DNA of 64,000 nucleotides from Lepidostoma basale. Lineage: Eukaryota; Arthropoda; Insecta; Trichoptera; Lepidostomatidae. The first letter of the stretch is position 1. Every line of letters begins with the position of its first letter. Both the position numbers and the translations under genes were made by a program. The stretch covers positions 992,001 to 1,056,000 of the forward strand of contig JAHDVF020001325.1 in assembly GCA_022606425.2 (NCBI GenBank), read 5' to 3'. The notes beneath the pieces are model-generated. The model was not told where the DNA came from, searched no databases, and worked only from the letters and a program-made list of their open reading frames with translations. Positions 43,879-54,480 of the stretch are shown one piece after another.

Positions 43879-44227
43879 CCAAATAATGAAAACAAAAAAA
43901 AGTTACACAAAATTTCTTTATACTACTATTTTTAAGAATTAAAATTTTAACCATATTCTAAAATAATTTTAATACCATTTAAGAACAAATAATAAGTGCA
44001 GAAGGCACTGAATATGTATATTTATTGTAGTATGTTTTATGTTATATCAACTTTCCCCGTCTTCGTATCCTCTACCCATTGAAGGACTGCAATGGCAAGG
44101 GGGAGTGGCATTTCATTTAGTTCTACGGATTTCATTCATTCCTCTCCACAATGATTTAAAATCAGAGTATTATTCCCTGAAAGTTTTTCGCTTTTTACAT
44201 TGTCTTACAATACTTCATATTATATTC

Positions 44228-44705
44228 TACCGACCCTTATGTATGAAAGCGAAGCATGGAACTGGCAAAAGAAGGATGAAAGTAGAATAAATGCAGTAGA
44301 AATGAGATCTCTTTCTTAGACGTATGTGTGGATACTCTGTATATGCTAGAGTGTCGAATGAAAATATAATAAGTGAATGCGGTGCGAATGATGGTGTTAT
44401 GAACAAAATAATGAAAGGATCATTAAGATGGTTTGGACATATGGAAAGAATGAATGAAGAAAGAATGGTAAAAAAATTATATGTTAACGATGTAAATGGA
44501 ACCAGAAAAATAAGAAGACCGAGGAAAACGTGGCACGATCAAATAAATCAAATGTGAGGAGTCAGAGAAATCGACGCGCGTGAATGACACGTTGTATGAA
44601 TGTTGAGGAAGCGAGAGAAATACGTCAGGAATGAAAAGTGTGGCAGTCCATTCTTTCTGCCTCCCCCTTCGGGGAGACGGCGTGATGGTTTATTAGTTAG
44701 TTAGT
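44228..44705 (+). pseudogene. RTE-A 5'-truncated copy
   Basis: Begins ctaccgacccttatgtatg. Frames include CGYSVYARVSNENIISECGA, NDGVMNKIMKGSLRWFGHME, RKTWHDQINQM. It lacks the VGHVRSQ segment and ends ggtttattagttagttag. Confidence 0.8.
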
Positions 44706-45100
44706 TTAGTACTATTATGTTTACATTGTATGTTAATTTTCGATCCAACTCGTTAAGAAGTAAAAAACCTTAATGAACCAAAAATACAAATAAACCCCAT
44801 CATGGAAAAAAACAGTGTTTTGATTCATTAAGAACAATCGTAATAGTCTAATAAATAATTATATGTTTTATTATTATTATTATTATTGATAATTGTGATT
44901 CCCAAGCTATTTCCATAAAATACTCGTAAAAGAAAACTTCTAGACAATATACGTTTTCATTCGTATTAATTATAGTGAATAACCTTTGAAAACATCGATT
45001 TAGTAATATTAAAGCTCGCTCTGTAGTGGCACAACAAAAAGAGCTTTTTTTAAATGACAACCACTTATTGGAAATTAAAAGACTTGACCTTCGACCATCG
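44706..45100. other. AT-rich gap
   Basis: A further decayed family D piece at about 44925-44970. No gene. Confidence 0.3.
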
Positions 45101-45104
45101 CGGT

Positions 45105-45250
45105 GTAACGCAAACACGCAACGTGCCCGCCGAGTGAGTGCCGCCCGCCTCACCCGCCCGGCGGGCCTCCACTCCCGCCCGGCCGGCCTCCACTCCCGCC
45201 CGGCCGGCCTCCACAGCCGCCCGGCATACCTCCGCGCCCGCCCAAACTCT
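45105..45250. repeat. GC-rich 21-bp minisatellite
   Basis: Four 21-bp units at 45161, 45182, 45203 and 45224 (consensus gccggcctccactcccgcccg cut as ggcctccactcccgcc), decaying to the right. Because 21 is a multiple of 3, the plus frame shows a seven-residue repeat (RPAGLHS), but it has no ATG start and no recognised family. Confidence 0.8.
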
Positions 45251-45596
45251 TATCTACGGCAATCTACGGGCGATACACGGCCTTTATAACTTTATATTTA
45301 TGCTCAAAATATGCTTCTTTTAATTGCAGGGTACCGAACATAGCACGTGTTCGAACGACGCTTAATTGAAAACTAACTAATGGTTTGATTTACCATTCGT
45401 AAAGTATAATAGTAAGTATTTTACAATCAAGTACAAAATGAAGTTGTGTATAACTCTAAAAAAATGACAATTTGATCGCATTGATACAGTTGTTAATATT
45501 ATGAAATAAATACAGCATATTTGAAATCTAAGAATAGAGCAATGATAATGAAAATATAATTATGTGCTCCATCCTTAATAAAATTAAAATTAAGTA
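45251..45596. other. AT-rich gap
   Basis: No gene recognised. Confidence 0.3.
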
Positions 45597-45848
45597 TTAA
45601 TTGTATCTCAATAGAGACGAAGATGTACATTATTTCAAAACAAAATATGGTGGTCGAGGCGTTTACAGGACTAATGACCTGTCATTGGTTGGGTTAAGCG
45701 TTCGCTTTATGTAATACAACATTCCCCATTCTGCACTTCTACAAACACCACGTGTGACACTTATTTGAAAGTTGTATATATGCTACCATGTTTAGAAACA
45801 TTTAACAAATTTTAGTTCAATCTACACTAGAGACTAGAGGTAAGCTCC
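45597..45848 (+). mobile_element. MITE-M copy, 5' part
   Basis: ttgtatctcaatagagacga, acctgtcattggttgggtta, gttgtatatatgctac. Outer TIR missing. Confidence 0.75.
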
Positions 45849-46478
45849 AAGATTTGTATACATTAAAAAAATTAATTGATGAAAATACCAGTTTTCTAGA
45901 AATTTTATCACATTTTATTGGAGTATATATGTATACGAGTATAATTACCAAATATCACATGTGATAATGTCCAAGCGAGACTAATGTGTTAATTTTCGCC
46001 AATCTTAAATTAACTTTTTATTAAAAAATACGGATTAATTTTATTTTATTTTAATAACTAAAAAATAAACAAGACACATAAATTGTAATCAGAAAATATT
46101 CATCATATTTATATTATTGTAATGTAATATTTGACTAATTATTGTTTAATTTATCCCATCAGTTTATTTTCTACCAGGCATTTATAGCTCACAAATTTAT
46201 TTTATAAATTTCTAAACTAATGATTATTAAATTCTTACCGCGATAATTCAATGAAACATTTTTAAATTATGACTTCTTGAAGTTGTAGCCAGTCACTTGC
46301 GTAAAATTTTGCTAATTACTGAAATTTCTTTTTATGGAATATTATTGTACTATTATATTTATTACTTGTATAATTTTTTGAAAACTTCAGTTGTACTTTC
46401 GTACGAAGCACTTAATTTGTAGTGTAGCATTATTAAAAATAATTTATAACACTAGCAGCTTCACAAGGCACCTGGTAA
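45849..46478. other. AT-rich gap
   Basis: Decayed family D piece at 45880-45930. No gene. Confidence 0.3.
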
Positions 46479-46479
46479 C

Positions 46480-46862
46480 GGCTGAAGTGCGAATGCTTAG
46501 GTGGTCCGCTGGAATATGGCTGAGACACAAAATATAAACTTCACGCTTTTGGGGTAGTCTGGGAGTTACTGAAATAAATAGTAAGCTTGTAAAAAGGCAG
46601 ATGAGATGGTACGGGCATATAAAACGGAGACCACCAGACCATACAGTCAATAGAGCTTTGTCTGTAAATCTTCCTCGTCAACCATCCAGAGGAAGACCTA
46701 GGAACACGTGGATGATTCAGTGCAATAGCCTCTTGCAGAAAAATGGCTTGAGTGAAGGCGATACACAGAACCGTAAGAAGTACAGCCTGAGATCGAGAAG
46801 ATTCGATCCCAACAGTCAAGGCAGACAATGAGTTGGGATAGCGCCAGGAAAAAGAAGAATAA
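46480..46862 (+). pseudogene. RTE-D non-LTR fragment, C-terminus
   Basis: Frame from 46601: MRWYGHIKRRPPDHTVNRAL, PRQPSRGRPRNTWMIQCNSL, LQKNGLSEGDTQNRKKYSLR, SRRFDPNSQGRQ, stop; then aaaaagaagaataatac as tail. This RWYGH...RGRPRNTW block is the post-RT region. 5'-truncated. Confidence 0.75.
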
Positions 46863-46876
46863 TACTATTGTACTTT

Positions 46877-47033
46877 GTATTTACACCACTTTACTTGTTT
46901 TAATCGAATAAACCGGTTTCGCTCCCGCCAGAGCTTTGCCAGGATTTCAGTTCAGTTTATTTTTACAACCCTGACAAATCTCCGTCCGGAACTAAACCGG
47001 TTGATAAAACAAAACAAAGTGGTGTAGACACAA
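46877..47033. repeat. HHR-G2 inverted pair
   Basis: Outer caccactttacttg / caaagtggtgta ends; minus core CTGGCAA, A, GCTC...GAGC, GAAA, ACCGGT, U (46903-46950) and plus core CTGACAA...AAAC, ACCGGT, U (46966-47005). Both cores carry G8-to-A-type changes. Confidence 0.6.
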
Positions 47034-47612
47034 ATTTTATATTCAGTTGTTTATATGAACATTAGTCATATACTTTTTTGTTTACAGTTACGTATTCGTA
47101 TTATTTATTAACTCTTTATTTTAATAACTTAACAATGAAATAAAAATGTGTTTAATATGTCTAATGACGCAATTCTGAAAACGTTTATTATTTTGTTACC
47201 ATAACAAGTTCATAGTCCATAAGAATAATAACTTCATCACTACTTTAATTTGTTCGTAACGATATTTTTAATGTCCGTAATATTTATAATGTGTTAAGTT
47301 TCACGCTCACATTAATACTGTAATTTGTTTCCAATATCGGTTTAACGAGCCTGCTTAAGCCAACGGCAGAGTGTCAGTTAATATGATGTAATTAAAATGT
47401 CCAACAGCTTATGTCCATGGTAAATTTAATAAGCCGTTCGATAATCTAAACGTTGATTAACATTACAGCATGAAATGAAAGTTCTATCGAAACAGGTAAT
47501 TAAAACAAGGTTAGAGAAACAAAATCAACCTAAGTATTATTATAGCGTGTGGATTAATATGTCGAATAATATCTGAAATTCGCGAATTCAAAAGAGTTTT
47601 ATTTTCAATTAA
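47034..47612. other. AT-rich gap
   Basis: No gene recognised. Confidence 0.3.
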
Positions 47613-47614
47613 TA

Positions 47615-47765
47615 GGTACGAATGAAAACGTCTGTTTTCCAGAAGTTTTATAATAATTTATGGGAATGACTTAACATATTTTGCCTGTCTAAAGCATTAT
47701 CAAATGGGCCATAAATTATAATTTAATATGGAGTTCATAACTATTCAAGAAACAATAAATAAGTT
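47615..47765. repeat. Family D pair, decayed
   Basis: Minus part (aatgaaaacgtctgttttcc, ttatgggaatgac) then plus part (ataatttaatatggagtt, caagaaacaataaata). Confidence 0.65.
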
Positions 47766-47881
47766 ATAATTTTATTTTAACACATTTAAAATTCTATTTG
47801 AAATGGGTAATGTCATAAATTAATAACACAAATTAACATACTAGTGAATGAATTATGATATCTAATTGCTGAATTCTGTAT

Positions 47882-48345
47882 CTTCTTCTTAAAGTGCCCT
47901 GTCAGGTCCCTCCGACGCGACGTTGGCGATCACTCTGGTAAACTCTTCCCTATCCTGCACTGTCCGGAATAGCTCCTCCACAGTTCCGATTCTCGTCCAT
48001 TCCCTCAAATTGCGCAGCCAAGAGACCTGCCTTCTCCCTGCCCCCCTGCGGCCCTCTATTTTTCCCTTCAAAATTAGATGCAGCAGGCGATATTTTTCTC
48101 CTCGTAGATCGATGTCAGCAGCTCTCTATTTACTCCTGCACGATTCAGGACTTCTGTGTTTGTCACTCTGTCTGTCCATGGGATCCTGAACATTCTTGGG
48201 TGAAGCCACATTTCAAATGCCTCTAACCGGTTCATTGTATTTACTTGTAATGTCCATGTCTCACACCCATATAACAGAACAGACCACACATAACACCTTA
48301 ACATCCTCTGTCTTAGTTTTAAGTTGAATTCTGTATAATTAAAAT
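47882..48345 (-). pseudogene. RTE-B non-LTR retrotransposon, C-terminus
   Basis: Minus strand: NLKLRQRMLRCYVWSVLLYG, CETWTLQVNTMNRLEAFEMW, FRIPWTDRVTNTEVLNRAGV, then MKGKIEGRRGAGRRQVSWLR, TVEELFRTVQDREEFTRVIA. Tail aagaagaag at 47882-47890. One frame break near 48085. A small antisense RTE-A2 scrap follows at 48385-48440. Confidence 0.85.
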
Positions 48346-48447
48346 TATTTCTAATTAACAACAACAACGACAAATCATCAGAGAACGGATCGCCACAATT
48401 CTCTAACCTGACACACATCTCTAGCTTCCTCCATTTTCTAGGCTAGA

Positions 48448-48670
48448 ACGGTCTTCGTGGCCGAGTGGCAACAGCTATGACTGCCACATCGAAGATACTG
48501 GCTTCAATTCCCAGCGATGACAGTGTGAAATAAATAAAAAATATGCTTTATTTGGTCAGGTAGAATTCAAGTGACAATAAAAATGGTAATAGACTAGCTA
48601 CCTATCATATATCTTGAGAATCAATAGCGAAAAAGTTGTAAACAATAATTGGGTTAAAATAACCTGCTGT
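48448..48670 (+). mobile_element. tRNA-derived SINE, type 2
   Basis: tRNA head ggtcttcgtggccgagtggc, B box ggcttcaattcccag; a 20-bp A/T insertion after cagtgtga; type 2 tail tgtaaacaataattgggtta. Confidence 0.75.
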
Positions 48671-48992
48671 ATGCAGATGTGGAAGGCAACGAAAAACTAC
48701 CACATTAAGACCCCAAGTGGAATCACAAGAACCATAAAAAATATTACGCTTTACTGCAAACTAATCCCTTGGATTGACACTATCGTCATTGGAAAATGCC
48801 TTAGCTAGGCGAAACGTGTCATTCACGCAGCATTAGAAAGTAGAAATTTTAATTTTTATAAATTATTTATTGAGTTCATCAATGTTAAAGAAACAATAAT
48901 TAAAATGTGTAATTTAAATCGAAACTTTCACGATTTTAAGCAGATTTTTAACTTCGGATTTATTGTGAATATTTTATACTATCGATAAAATA

Positions 48993-49222
48993 TAGCTTTG
49001 ACCGCCACACCGAAGGTCCCGGGTTTGATTCCCGGCGATGGCAGTGTGATTGTCTCATTCTCTTTGGTCTGGTGTCGAATTCAGGTGATAATAAAATGGC
49101 GATGGATTAGCTACCTATCTCATTTCACTAGAATCAATATGATATCTCTATACCCTTTATATTGATTTGGCTCGCGCTGTAATGATGTAAAGAGCGATTC
49201 AACAAAATATATTTAATAATAA
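48993..49222 (+). mobile_element. tRNA-derived SINE, type 1, 5'-truncated
   Basis: Begins inside the tRNA part (gaccgccacaccgaaggtcc), B box gggtttgattcccgg, type 1 tail gagcgattcaacaaaatat. Confidence 0.8.
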
Positions 49223-49774
49223 TATTCAAAGTTGTAGATAATCAAAATTAATGTTTACTTTATAATCTATTGAAAACCGACATTAGTATCTGTGTTATGA
49301 TTCCGGTTGATTGTTAACAGGGTATTGGATTACGGCAGAATACCGTAGCACAATGCAGTGGGCGGGTGGCATAAACGCCCGGTCACGATGGGCGGCCAAA
49401 CGACCGGCACCTTGAAAGGCGGGGATGAATGGACGTCGATTTGTACGAAGAATCGCACACTTTACCAATATGAAAGGAAAAGGAAATTAATTGATGATCT
49501 TTTGCGATTCAAAGCTCACTTTGAGAGCTTTATCGCTTAGCACAATACATGTCCTAATGTCCTCTTATCAAATAGAGGGCGGTATATGAGTTATTTTGGT
49601 TTATTTCTTCCAACTACTGAAAATATGCATGGTTGAGTTTAAACAAAATTCTATACTTTTATAAATTTTAGAAGGCAATGGGTACCCACTCCAGTAACGC
49701 TTTCCAAAAAATCACTGTGGCTAGCATTCGCCACAGTAATCGCCAACGTCGGATAGACCTGACATTACATTTCA
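49223..49774. other. Spacer with a moderately GC-rich segment
   Basis: 49340-49545 is less AT-rich; a frame ending TLYQYERKRKLIDDLLRFKA HFESFIA stop (49358-49540) starts from GTG only. No family recognised. Could be a captured exon or an old element. Confidence 0.25.
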
Positions 49775-49965
49775 AGAAGAAGATTCTTCTTATTCTTCTT
49801 CTTCTTGTCCTGTCACACCTCCGTGGTGCATAGGGCCTCAAGAAACCTTCTCCACCTGACTCTATCTCATGCCTGATGCCTACCATCATCCCAAGTGAGG
49901 CCTTCTGCTTTGACCTCGTCCTGCAGGGCTCTTCTCCACAGAAGCAATGATTTAGAATCTATTAA
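49775..49965 (-). pseudogene. RTE-like 3' end with (GAA)n tail
   Basis: Minus strand: LQDEVKAEGLTWDDGRH, DRVRWRRFLEALCTTEV-type reading with shifts, then gacaagaagaagaagaataag. The DRxRWRRFxEAL pattern is common at RTE C-termini. Confidence 0.5.
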
Positions 49966-50512
49966 ATGAAGAAGAAGAAGACGATTTCAAAACATATTTA
50001 TTAATAGCTCACTGGAGCATAACATCACATAATGAAGTTTGACCCCTTTCAGCTTAGATAGTCGCGAGATAATATTACCGTTCGGGAGCCTTTCCAAGGA
50101 CATCTCGTATAAACCTGAATAAGTGATGAGTCATAAGGACAAATTGCAAGAAATAATGGCCTTCATCGTAAAGACAACTAAAGTAACAGGATCGTAAGCC
50201 ACAGAGGGGATTCGAGGCCGGAGATAATTTTCTATTATGGGTTATGTAATGGTTTCTCCTTGTTTGAAATTCATCAGATCATTTTGATCGTTTCGTTCAT
50301 TAATCAAAATTCAACTAACGACATTTCCGGCATCTCGTAAAAATTTCAGTAGTAATCGCGTTTTTAGAATTAGAATGCGAAACATTCTGATTTCGAACAT
50401 CTTAATCATTTTTTAAATAAATAAATTTCTTCTATATTCGCCATCACTTTGTGTTGTGGATTTATTGTACATTTGAATAACTTTTTGGAAACATTGTATT
50501 TTCACAATACTT
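49966..50512. other. Unassigned spacer
   Basis: No gene recognised. Confidence 0.3.
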
Positions 50513-50514
50513 TT

Positions 50515-50680
50515 TTGCACTTTTCACAAACATGTTACGGGACACAAACTTCCCTTATTCTCCTCTAAACCTCTGTTAAAATTCATACACAGAAGAAGGA
50601 AGCTTGTGTCCCGAAACATGTTTGTAAAAAGTGAAAAAAGTGGTGTGATAATGCAATATTTCCAAAAAGTTATTTTTTAA
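50515..50680. repeat. HHR-J inverted pair
   Basis: gcacttttcacaaacatgtt / aacatgtttgtaaaaagtg and gggacacaaacttcc / ggaagcttgtgtccc. Confidence 0.7.
50586..50626 (+). ncRNA. Hammerhead-like motif, family J
   Basis: CAGAAGA (50590-50596; U4 changed to A), extra A, GGA...TCC, GAAA (50613-50616), palindromic ACATGT, U. Flanks TACA and TGTA form a 4-bp stem I. Confidence 0.5.
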
Positions 50681-50699
50681 AAATTTGATAGATTTTTGA

Positions 50700-51003
50700 T
50701 GACTGATTCAAATTGAATAGATTTCTCCGACTCCTCAAATGGCTGACATTCAATATTTGATTTATTTGATCCAGCCACGTTTTCTTCAGTCTTCCTCTAT
50801 TTATATTTCCGTTAACATCGTTTTCATATACTTTCTTTACCATTATGACTTCATTATTTCTTTATATGTATCCAAACCATCTTGATGACCCTTGTTCATA
50901 ACACTTCTAAATTTTAATTTGACACTCTATCATACACAGATTTTCAACACATTTGTCTACGAGATCTTATTTCTATTGCATTTATTCTACTTTCATCCTT
51001 CGG
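50700..51003 (-). pseudogene. RTE-A 3'-part fragment, tail missing
   Basis: Antisense RTE-A DNA (gactcctcaaatggctgaca, cacgttttcttcagtctt, ctactttcatcctt). Ends inside the C-terminal region on both sides. Confidence 0.7.
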
Positions 51004-51029
51004 AATAATTATAAATATATGTTACAGGG

Positions 51030-51095
51030 AATTTGTATTTTTTTTTGTTTTCATTATTTAAAATGAACTTCTACCAAGAAATTTCCATTAAAAAT
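51030..51095 (+). repeat. HHR-C distal end fragment
   Basis: gttttcattatttaaaatga, acttctaccaagaaattt, the distal end of the 20518-20762 family. Confidence 0.5.
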
Positions 51096-51124
51096 AAATA
51101 TTTATTAAACTCATATATTATTGC

Positions 51125-51295
51125 ATATTAATCAAATTTTAATGGTTGGTCATGTAAGAAGCCGGAAGAATCGACGTGCGTGTATGACTCGCTGTATGAA
51201 TGTGAAGGAATCTAGAGAGGTATGTCAGGATAGAATAGTGTGGTGGTCCAATTTCTCTGCTTACCCCTGCGGGGAAACGGTTTGTTGTTGTTGTT
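51125..51295 (+). pseudogene. RTE-A2 3' end
   Basis: VGHVRSRKNRRACMTRCMN, then ESREVCQDRIVWWSNFSAYP-like frame and CGETV; ends gggaaacggtttgttgttg instead of (TTAG)n. Confidence 0.7.
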
Positions 51296-51530
51296 GAGAA
51301 TTTATTTTCATTATTCACAATAAACATCTGCCAATAATTAAAAAAAACAAAATTAATAAGTTTTAATTACAGTGTTTTATAAATATTATATTTCATTCTT
51401 AGAACATCTGATAAATTCGAAAGCAAATAAAAATATGGAAAAATACAAAAAACACATAAATTAGAAAAATTTTAATATTGTAGGAGTTTAATTAATTAAT
51501 ATTTTCATTTGAAATTTCTTGGTTCATTTT

Positions 51531-51600
51531 AAATAATGAAAAAAAAAATGTGAAAACATAAATTTTTAAATAATGAAAAAAAAAATGTGAAAACATAAAT
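51531..51600 (+). repeat. 37-bp direct duplication
   Basis: aaataatgaaaaaaaaaatg and tgaaaacataaat occur twice. Confidence 0.8.
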
Positions 51601-51613
51601 ACGTATAAAAAAA

Positions 51614-51735
51614 AAACCAGAAGATGGCAGCAAACTGCCGAAACCAGTCTACGTTAAACACAAGTGGAAGCACACTAAATACATAATAATAAAGAAATTT
51701 TGTATTTATTTTTTTGTTTTCGTTCTTTAAGTCTT
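51614..51735 (+). repeat. HHR-C unit with hammerhead-like motif
   Basis: CAGAAGA (51618-51624), extra T, stem II GGCAGC...CTGCC, GAAA (51640-51643), CCAGT, C; then cacaagtggaagcacacta and aataataaagaaattttg. Confidence 0.6.
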
Positions 51736-52044
51736 CTTGATTCTAACAATTTTTTGAGCCCTGTTATATAATTAAAATTCTGTTGATATAAACAGCCTAA
51801 TTGCCCGTTATGAAAATGTCATTGACCATATTTTTTTCTAGCTTGTGGTGAGGATAAAAAATTATTGAATATCCAAAGGAAAGTGATGCTGAACCTGCGA
51901 CATCTATGGAGTCTGTTTAAAAGTAAAAAAATATATTAATGAAGTAAAACGTTGCACCGACTTTTTAGTTATTGTAAACATTTCAAATATACTTAAAGAG
52001 TTAATTAAAATAAAAAATATTGCAACACAATGGTTGGCGTAATT
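51736..52044. other. AT-rich gap
   Basis: No gene recognised. Confidence 0.3.
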
Positions 52045-52305
52045 CTTTTTTTTTTTTTTTTATGTACACAACAGGTCGTTTGGACCCAATTACAGTATGC
52101 AATTTTATATATTTTAGCTATTATATTAATTCTCGTGACATGTGATAGGTAGCCAATCTATCGCCATTTTATTGTCACGTTAATTCTACACCAGACCAAA
52201 GACAGTGTGACAATCACACTGTCATCGCCGGGAATCGAACCCAGGACCTTCGGCATGGAATTCAGAGCTCGTAACCACTCTGCCACGAAGGTCGTCACTC
52301 GTTTA
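52045..52305 (-). mobile_element. tRNA-derived SINE, type 2
   Basis: Poly-T at 52047-52062, type 2 tail (acaacaggtcgtttggaccc, aattacagtatgcaat), body, B box gggaatcgaacccaggacc, head ggccacgaaggtcgtc-like (tgccacgaaggtcgtc). Confidence 0.85.
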
Positions 52306-52664
52306 CCGGAGAGATAAAAATAACCAAGTTTATTAATAAAACTTAAACTCAACAGTCATGGTGGGGGATGGTGGTGGTGAGGGATAGAGGGTGGACAGGA
52401 GGGGTGGGGTGTATTTACTCAGTTAAACCACACCAATTAGTGTGGCCGTTGTTCGGCTAAACGTTTCCGTAGTTTGTAAAGGTTACTGCAGATTTTCTCC
52501 GCAGGCTTGATTGAATAGACACATATACAATAAATACGGAAAAAATAACTCTTGGTACTTATTCAACCCTTGTCACGTTTGAAAATGTCCATAATGAATA
52601 CATATACTTAATGTTACTTATTTTTAATAAGAAATATCTTTTGCATTATTTTTAATGTTTTAAC
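52306..52664. other. Unassigned spacer
   Basis: G-rich simple stretch at 52360-52410 (gtggtggtgagggatag). No gene. Confidence 0.3.
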
Positions 52665-52985
52665 TAACTAACTAACCGTCACGCCGTCTCAATAAATAGA
52701 CCGCCACACTGTTCTGTCTTGACAAATCCCTCGGTTCCTCTACACGTCGATTTATTAGACTCTTTATGTGACCGACATTTAATATTTGATTGATTTGATC
52801 GTGCCAAGTTTTCCTCGGCCTTCCTCTATATCTAGCTCAGTTCACGTCGTTTACATATACCTTATTCGCCATTTAATCTTCACTCATTCATTCTATCTGT
52901 CCAAACCATCCTATCGACCTCTCTCATTATTTTGTTCATAAAACTTTCATTAGCACCGTATTCACTTATTATACATTTGGTCTGG
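52665..52985 (-). pseudogene. RTE-A 3' part, decayed
   Basis: taactaactaaccgtcacgc tail, internal deletions, then gaccgacatttaatatttga and attttgttcataaaa. Confidence 0.7.
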
Positions 52986-53518
52986 TCTATCAATTCGCGC
53001 ATTTCCATCTTGAATTTGTGGCTATTTCAAGTCAATATGTTCGTTTAATTTAAATAGAACCCAAAAAAGTTAGAGGTAAAAATAGTTACAAGGGTAATCG
53101 GGCGGCCACTTAATTTGTAGAAAGCCGCGATCATTAGCCGCCTAATGTCGCCCCCAGCGCAGCGCCTCACGCGGGACATATAATATATTATTGAAGGTAA
53201 TTCCGAATTCACGGCCAGGAACAGGGAAATCTCGTTAGAACAAGCATTGATTTTCTTTCAATTTTGATGAGTGCGAAGGAATGTGCCGCATTCATTATTC
53301 ACCCTACGCTCACCACGTGAACACGTGTATTTACCCTCCCCCCCCCCTGTATTGTGCGAGGGGTACAAATGTCACATCTTTAATAACTTTATGAAAATGT
53401 GGACAGAATTTTATATGTACATTTATTCATTATTAAAATAGCGATATGAGGAATGAAAACCAAGATGCAATACACTGATTAAAAATATACTCGTATTCTA
53501 TAAAAATATATTCTTAGA
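52986..53518. other. Unassigned spacer
   Basis: Homopolymer C run at about 53336-53348; no gene recognised. Confidence 0.3.
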
Positions 53519-53519
53519 C

Positions 53520-53830
53520 CTTCTTCTTTTTCTTCTTCGATGGCCCTACAGCCTATATCGAGCTTTAGCCTCCAGTATTTTTCACCTCCAACTCCTCCTG
53601 TCCTCCGCTTCGACCCTCCAATCTGGCACTCTTAACAATCTTGCTTCATCCCAGGTGGTAGAAGACCAATTGGACGACCAAGGCTGCGATGGGAGGATGA
53701 AGTTGGGAGAGATGGAGCGAAATTATTATATAACGAGTGTCGGAGGACAGGAGGAGTTGGAGGCGAAGAATGCTGGAGGCTAAGGCTCGATATGGGCTTT
53801 AGGGCCATCGAAGAAGAAGAAGAAGAATAT
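53520..53830. pseudogene. RTE-G 3' ends in inverted orientation
   Basis: The minus end (tcttcttcgatggccctaca...ctcctcctgtcctccg) at 53520-53605 mirrors the plus end at 53740-53830 (acaggaggagttggagg...ggccatcgaagaagaa). The plus frame reads GRRPIGRPRLRWEDEVGRDG, AKLLYNECRRTGGVGGEECW, an RTE-type C-terminus with (GAA)n tail. Confidence 0.65.
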
Positions 53831-53841
53831 GGTTATTATAA

Positions 53842-53888
53842 TTGATGCCTACTAGTTTCGCTTAGAGCCAAGCTTCATCGGGGAATTT
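53842..53888 (-). ncRNA. Hammerhead-like motif, family A
   Basis: CCGATGA (U4 to C), extra A, GCTT...AAGC, GAAA, ACTAGT, A; flank GGCATC. Confidence 0.5.
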
Positions 53889-53926
53889 TTGCAGTTATTA
53901 TACTGTCCTATATTGTTATTATTATT

Positions 53927-53969
53927 GATGCCAACTAGTTTCGCTTAGACATAAGCTTCATCAGGGCAT
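53927..53969 (-). ncRNA. Hammerhead-like motif, family A (best preserved)
   Basis: Minus strand: CTGATGA (53958-53964), extra A, perfect stem II GCTTA-TGTC-TAAGC, GAAA, palindromic ACTAGT, U. Flanks AUGCC and GGCAU form a perfect 5-bp stem I. Every required core base is present; only the extra A before stem II departs from the canonical fold. Confidence 0.7.
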
Positions 53970-53985
53970 TCTTGCAGTTATTATA

Positions 53986-54028
53986 CTGCCCAGATGAAGC
54001 TTGGGTCCAAGCGAAACTAGTTGGCGTC
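53986..54028 (+). ncRNA. Hammerhead-like motif, family A
   Basis: CAGATGA (53991-53997; U4 to A), extra A, GCTTG-GGTC-CAAGC, GAAA (54013-54016), ACTAGT, U, stem I GCC/GGC. Confidence 0.55.
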
Positions 54029-54249
54029 AATTATAATAACCATAACGTGGTTAAATACAAAGTGTTTTATTATGTTACATCTATGAGTTTAAAATGTATT
54101 ACCACTAAGTTAGTGCTTCATTTTAAAATTTATATATTCTTAGATCATGGATATCTTAAATTTTGTGTTTTACTCTTCGAATTACGTTTTGGAGATCATT
54201 TAAATCTACATTTCAAGGATGTGTGATTTGATTCGCCTAGCTCAGGATA

Positions 54250-54480
54250 TTACGAGTGTTTTGTCTTATTTCTTATGTAGTAGTTCCTGGCTTGTTCACA
54301 ATATGAATAGATTAATATAATACCATGTAATCAATACGACTGAAACCTCTGTTACCTCATATATCTTAGACAGGCAAAACATGTCATTCCCGTAAATTAT
54401 AATAAAACTTCTAGAAATCAGACGTTTTCATTCGTATTAATTATCACAAAATGGAGTTTTACATCATTGTTCTAGAACCA
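54250..54480. repeat. Family D pair
   Basis: Decayed minus part to 54355, then plus unit (cttagacaggcaaaacatgt, gacgttttcattcgtatta, gagttttacatcattgttc). Confidence 0.7.

Larger units (their letters stand above)
53835..54068. repeat. HHR-A triple cluster
   Basis: Three cores: minus 53842-53888, minus 53927-53969, plus 53986-54028, separated by gcagttattatactg spacers. The distal block aataaccataacgtggttaa follows the plus unit. Confidence 0.8.
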
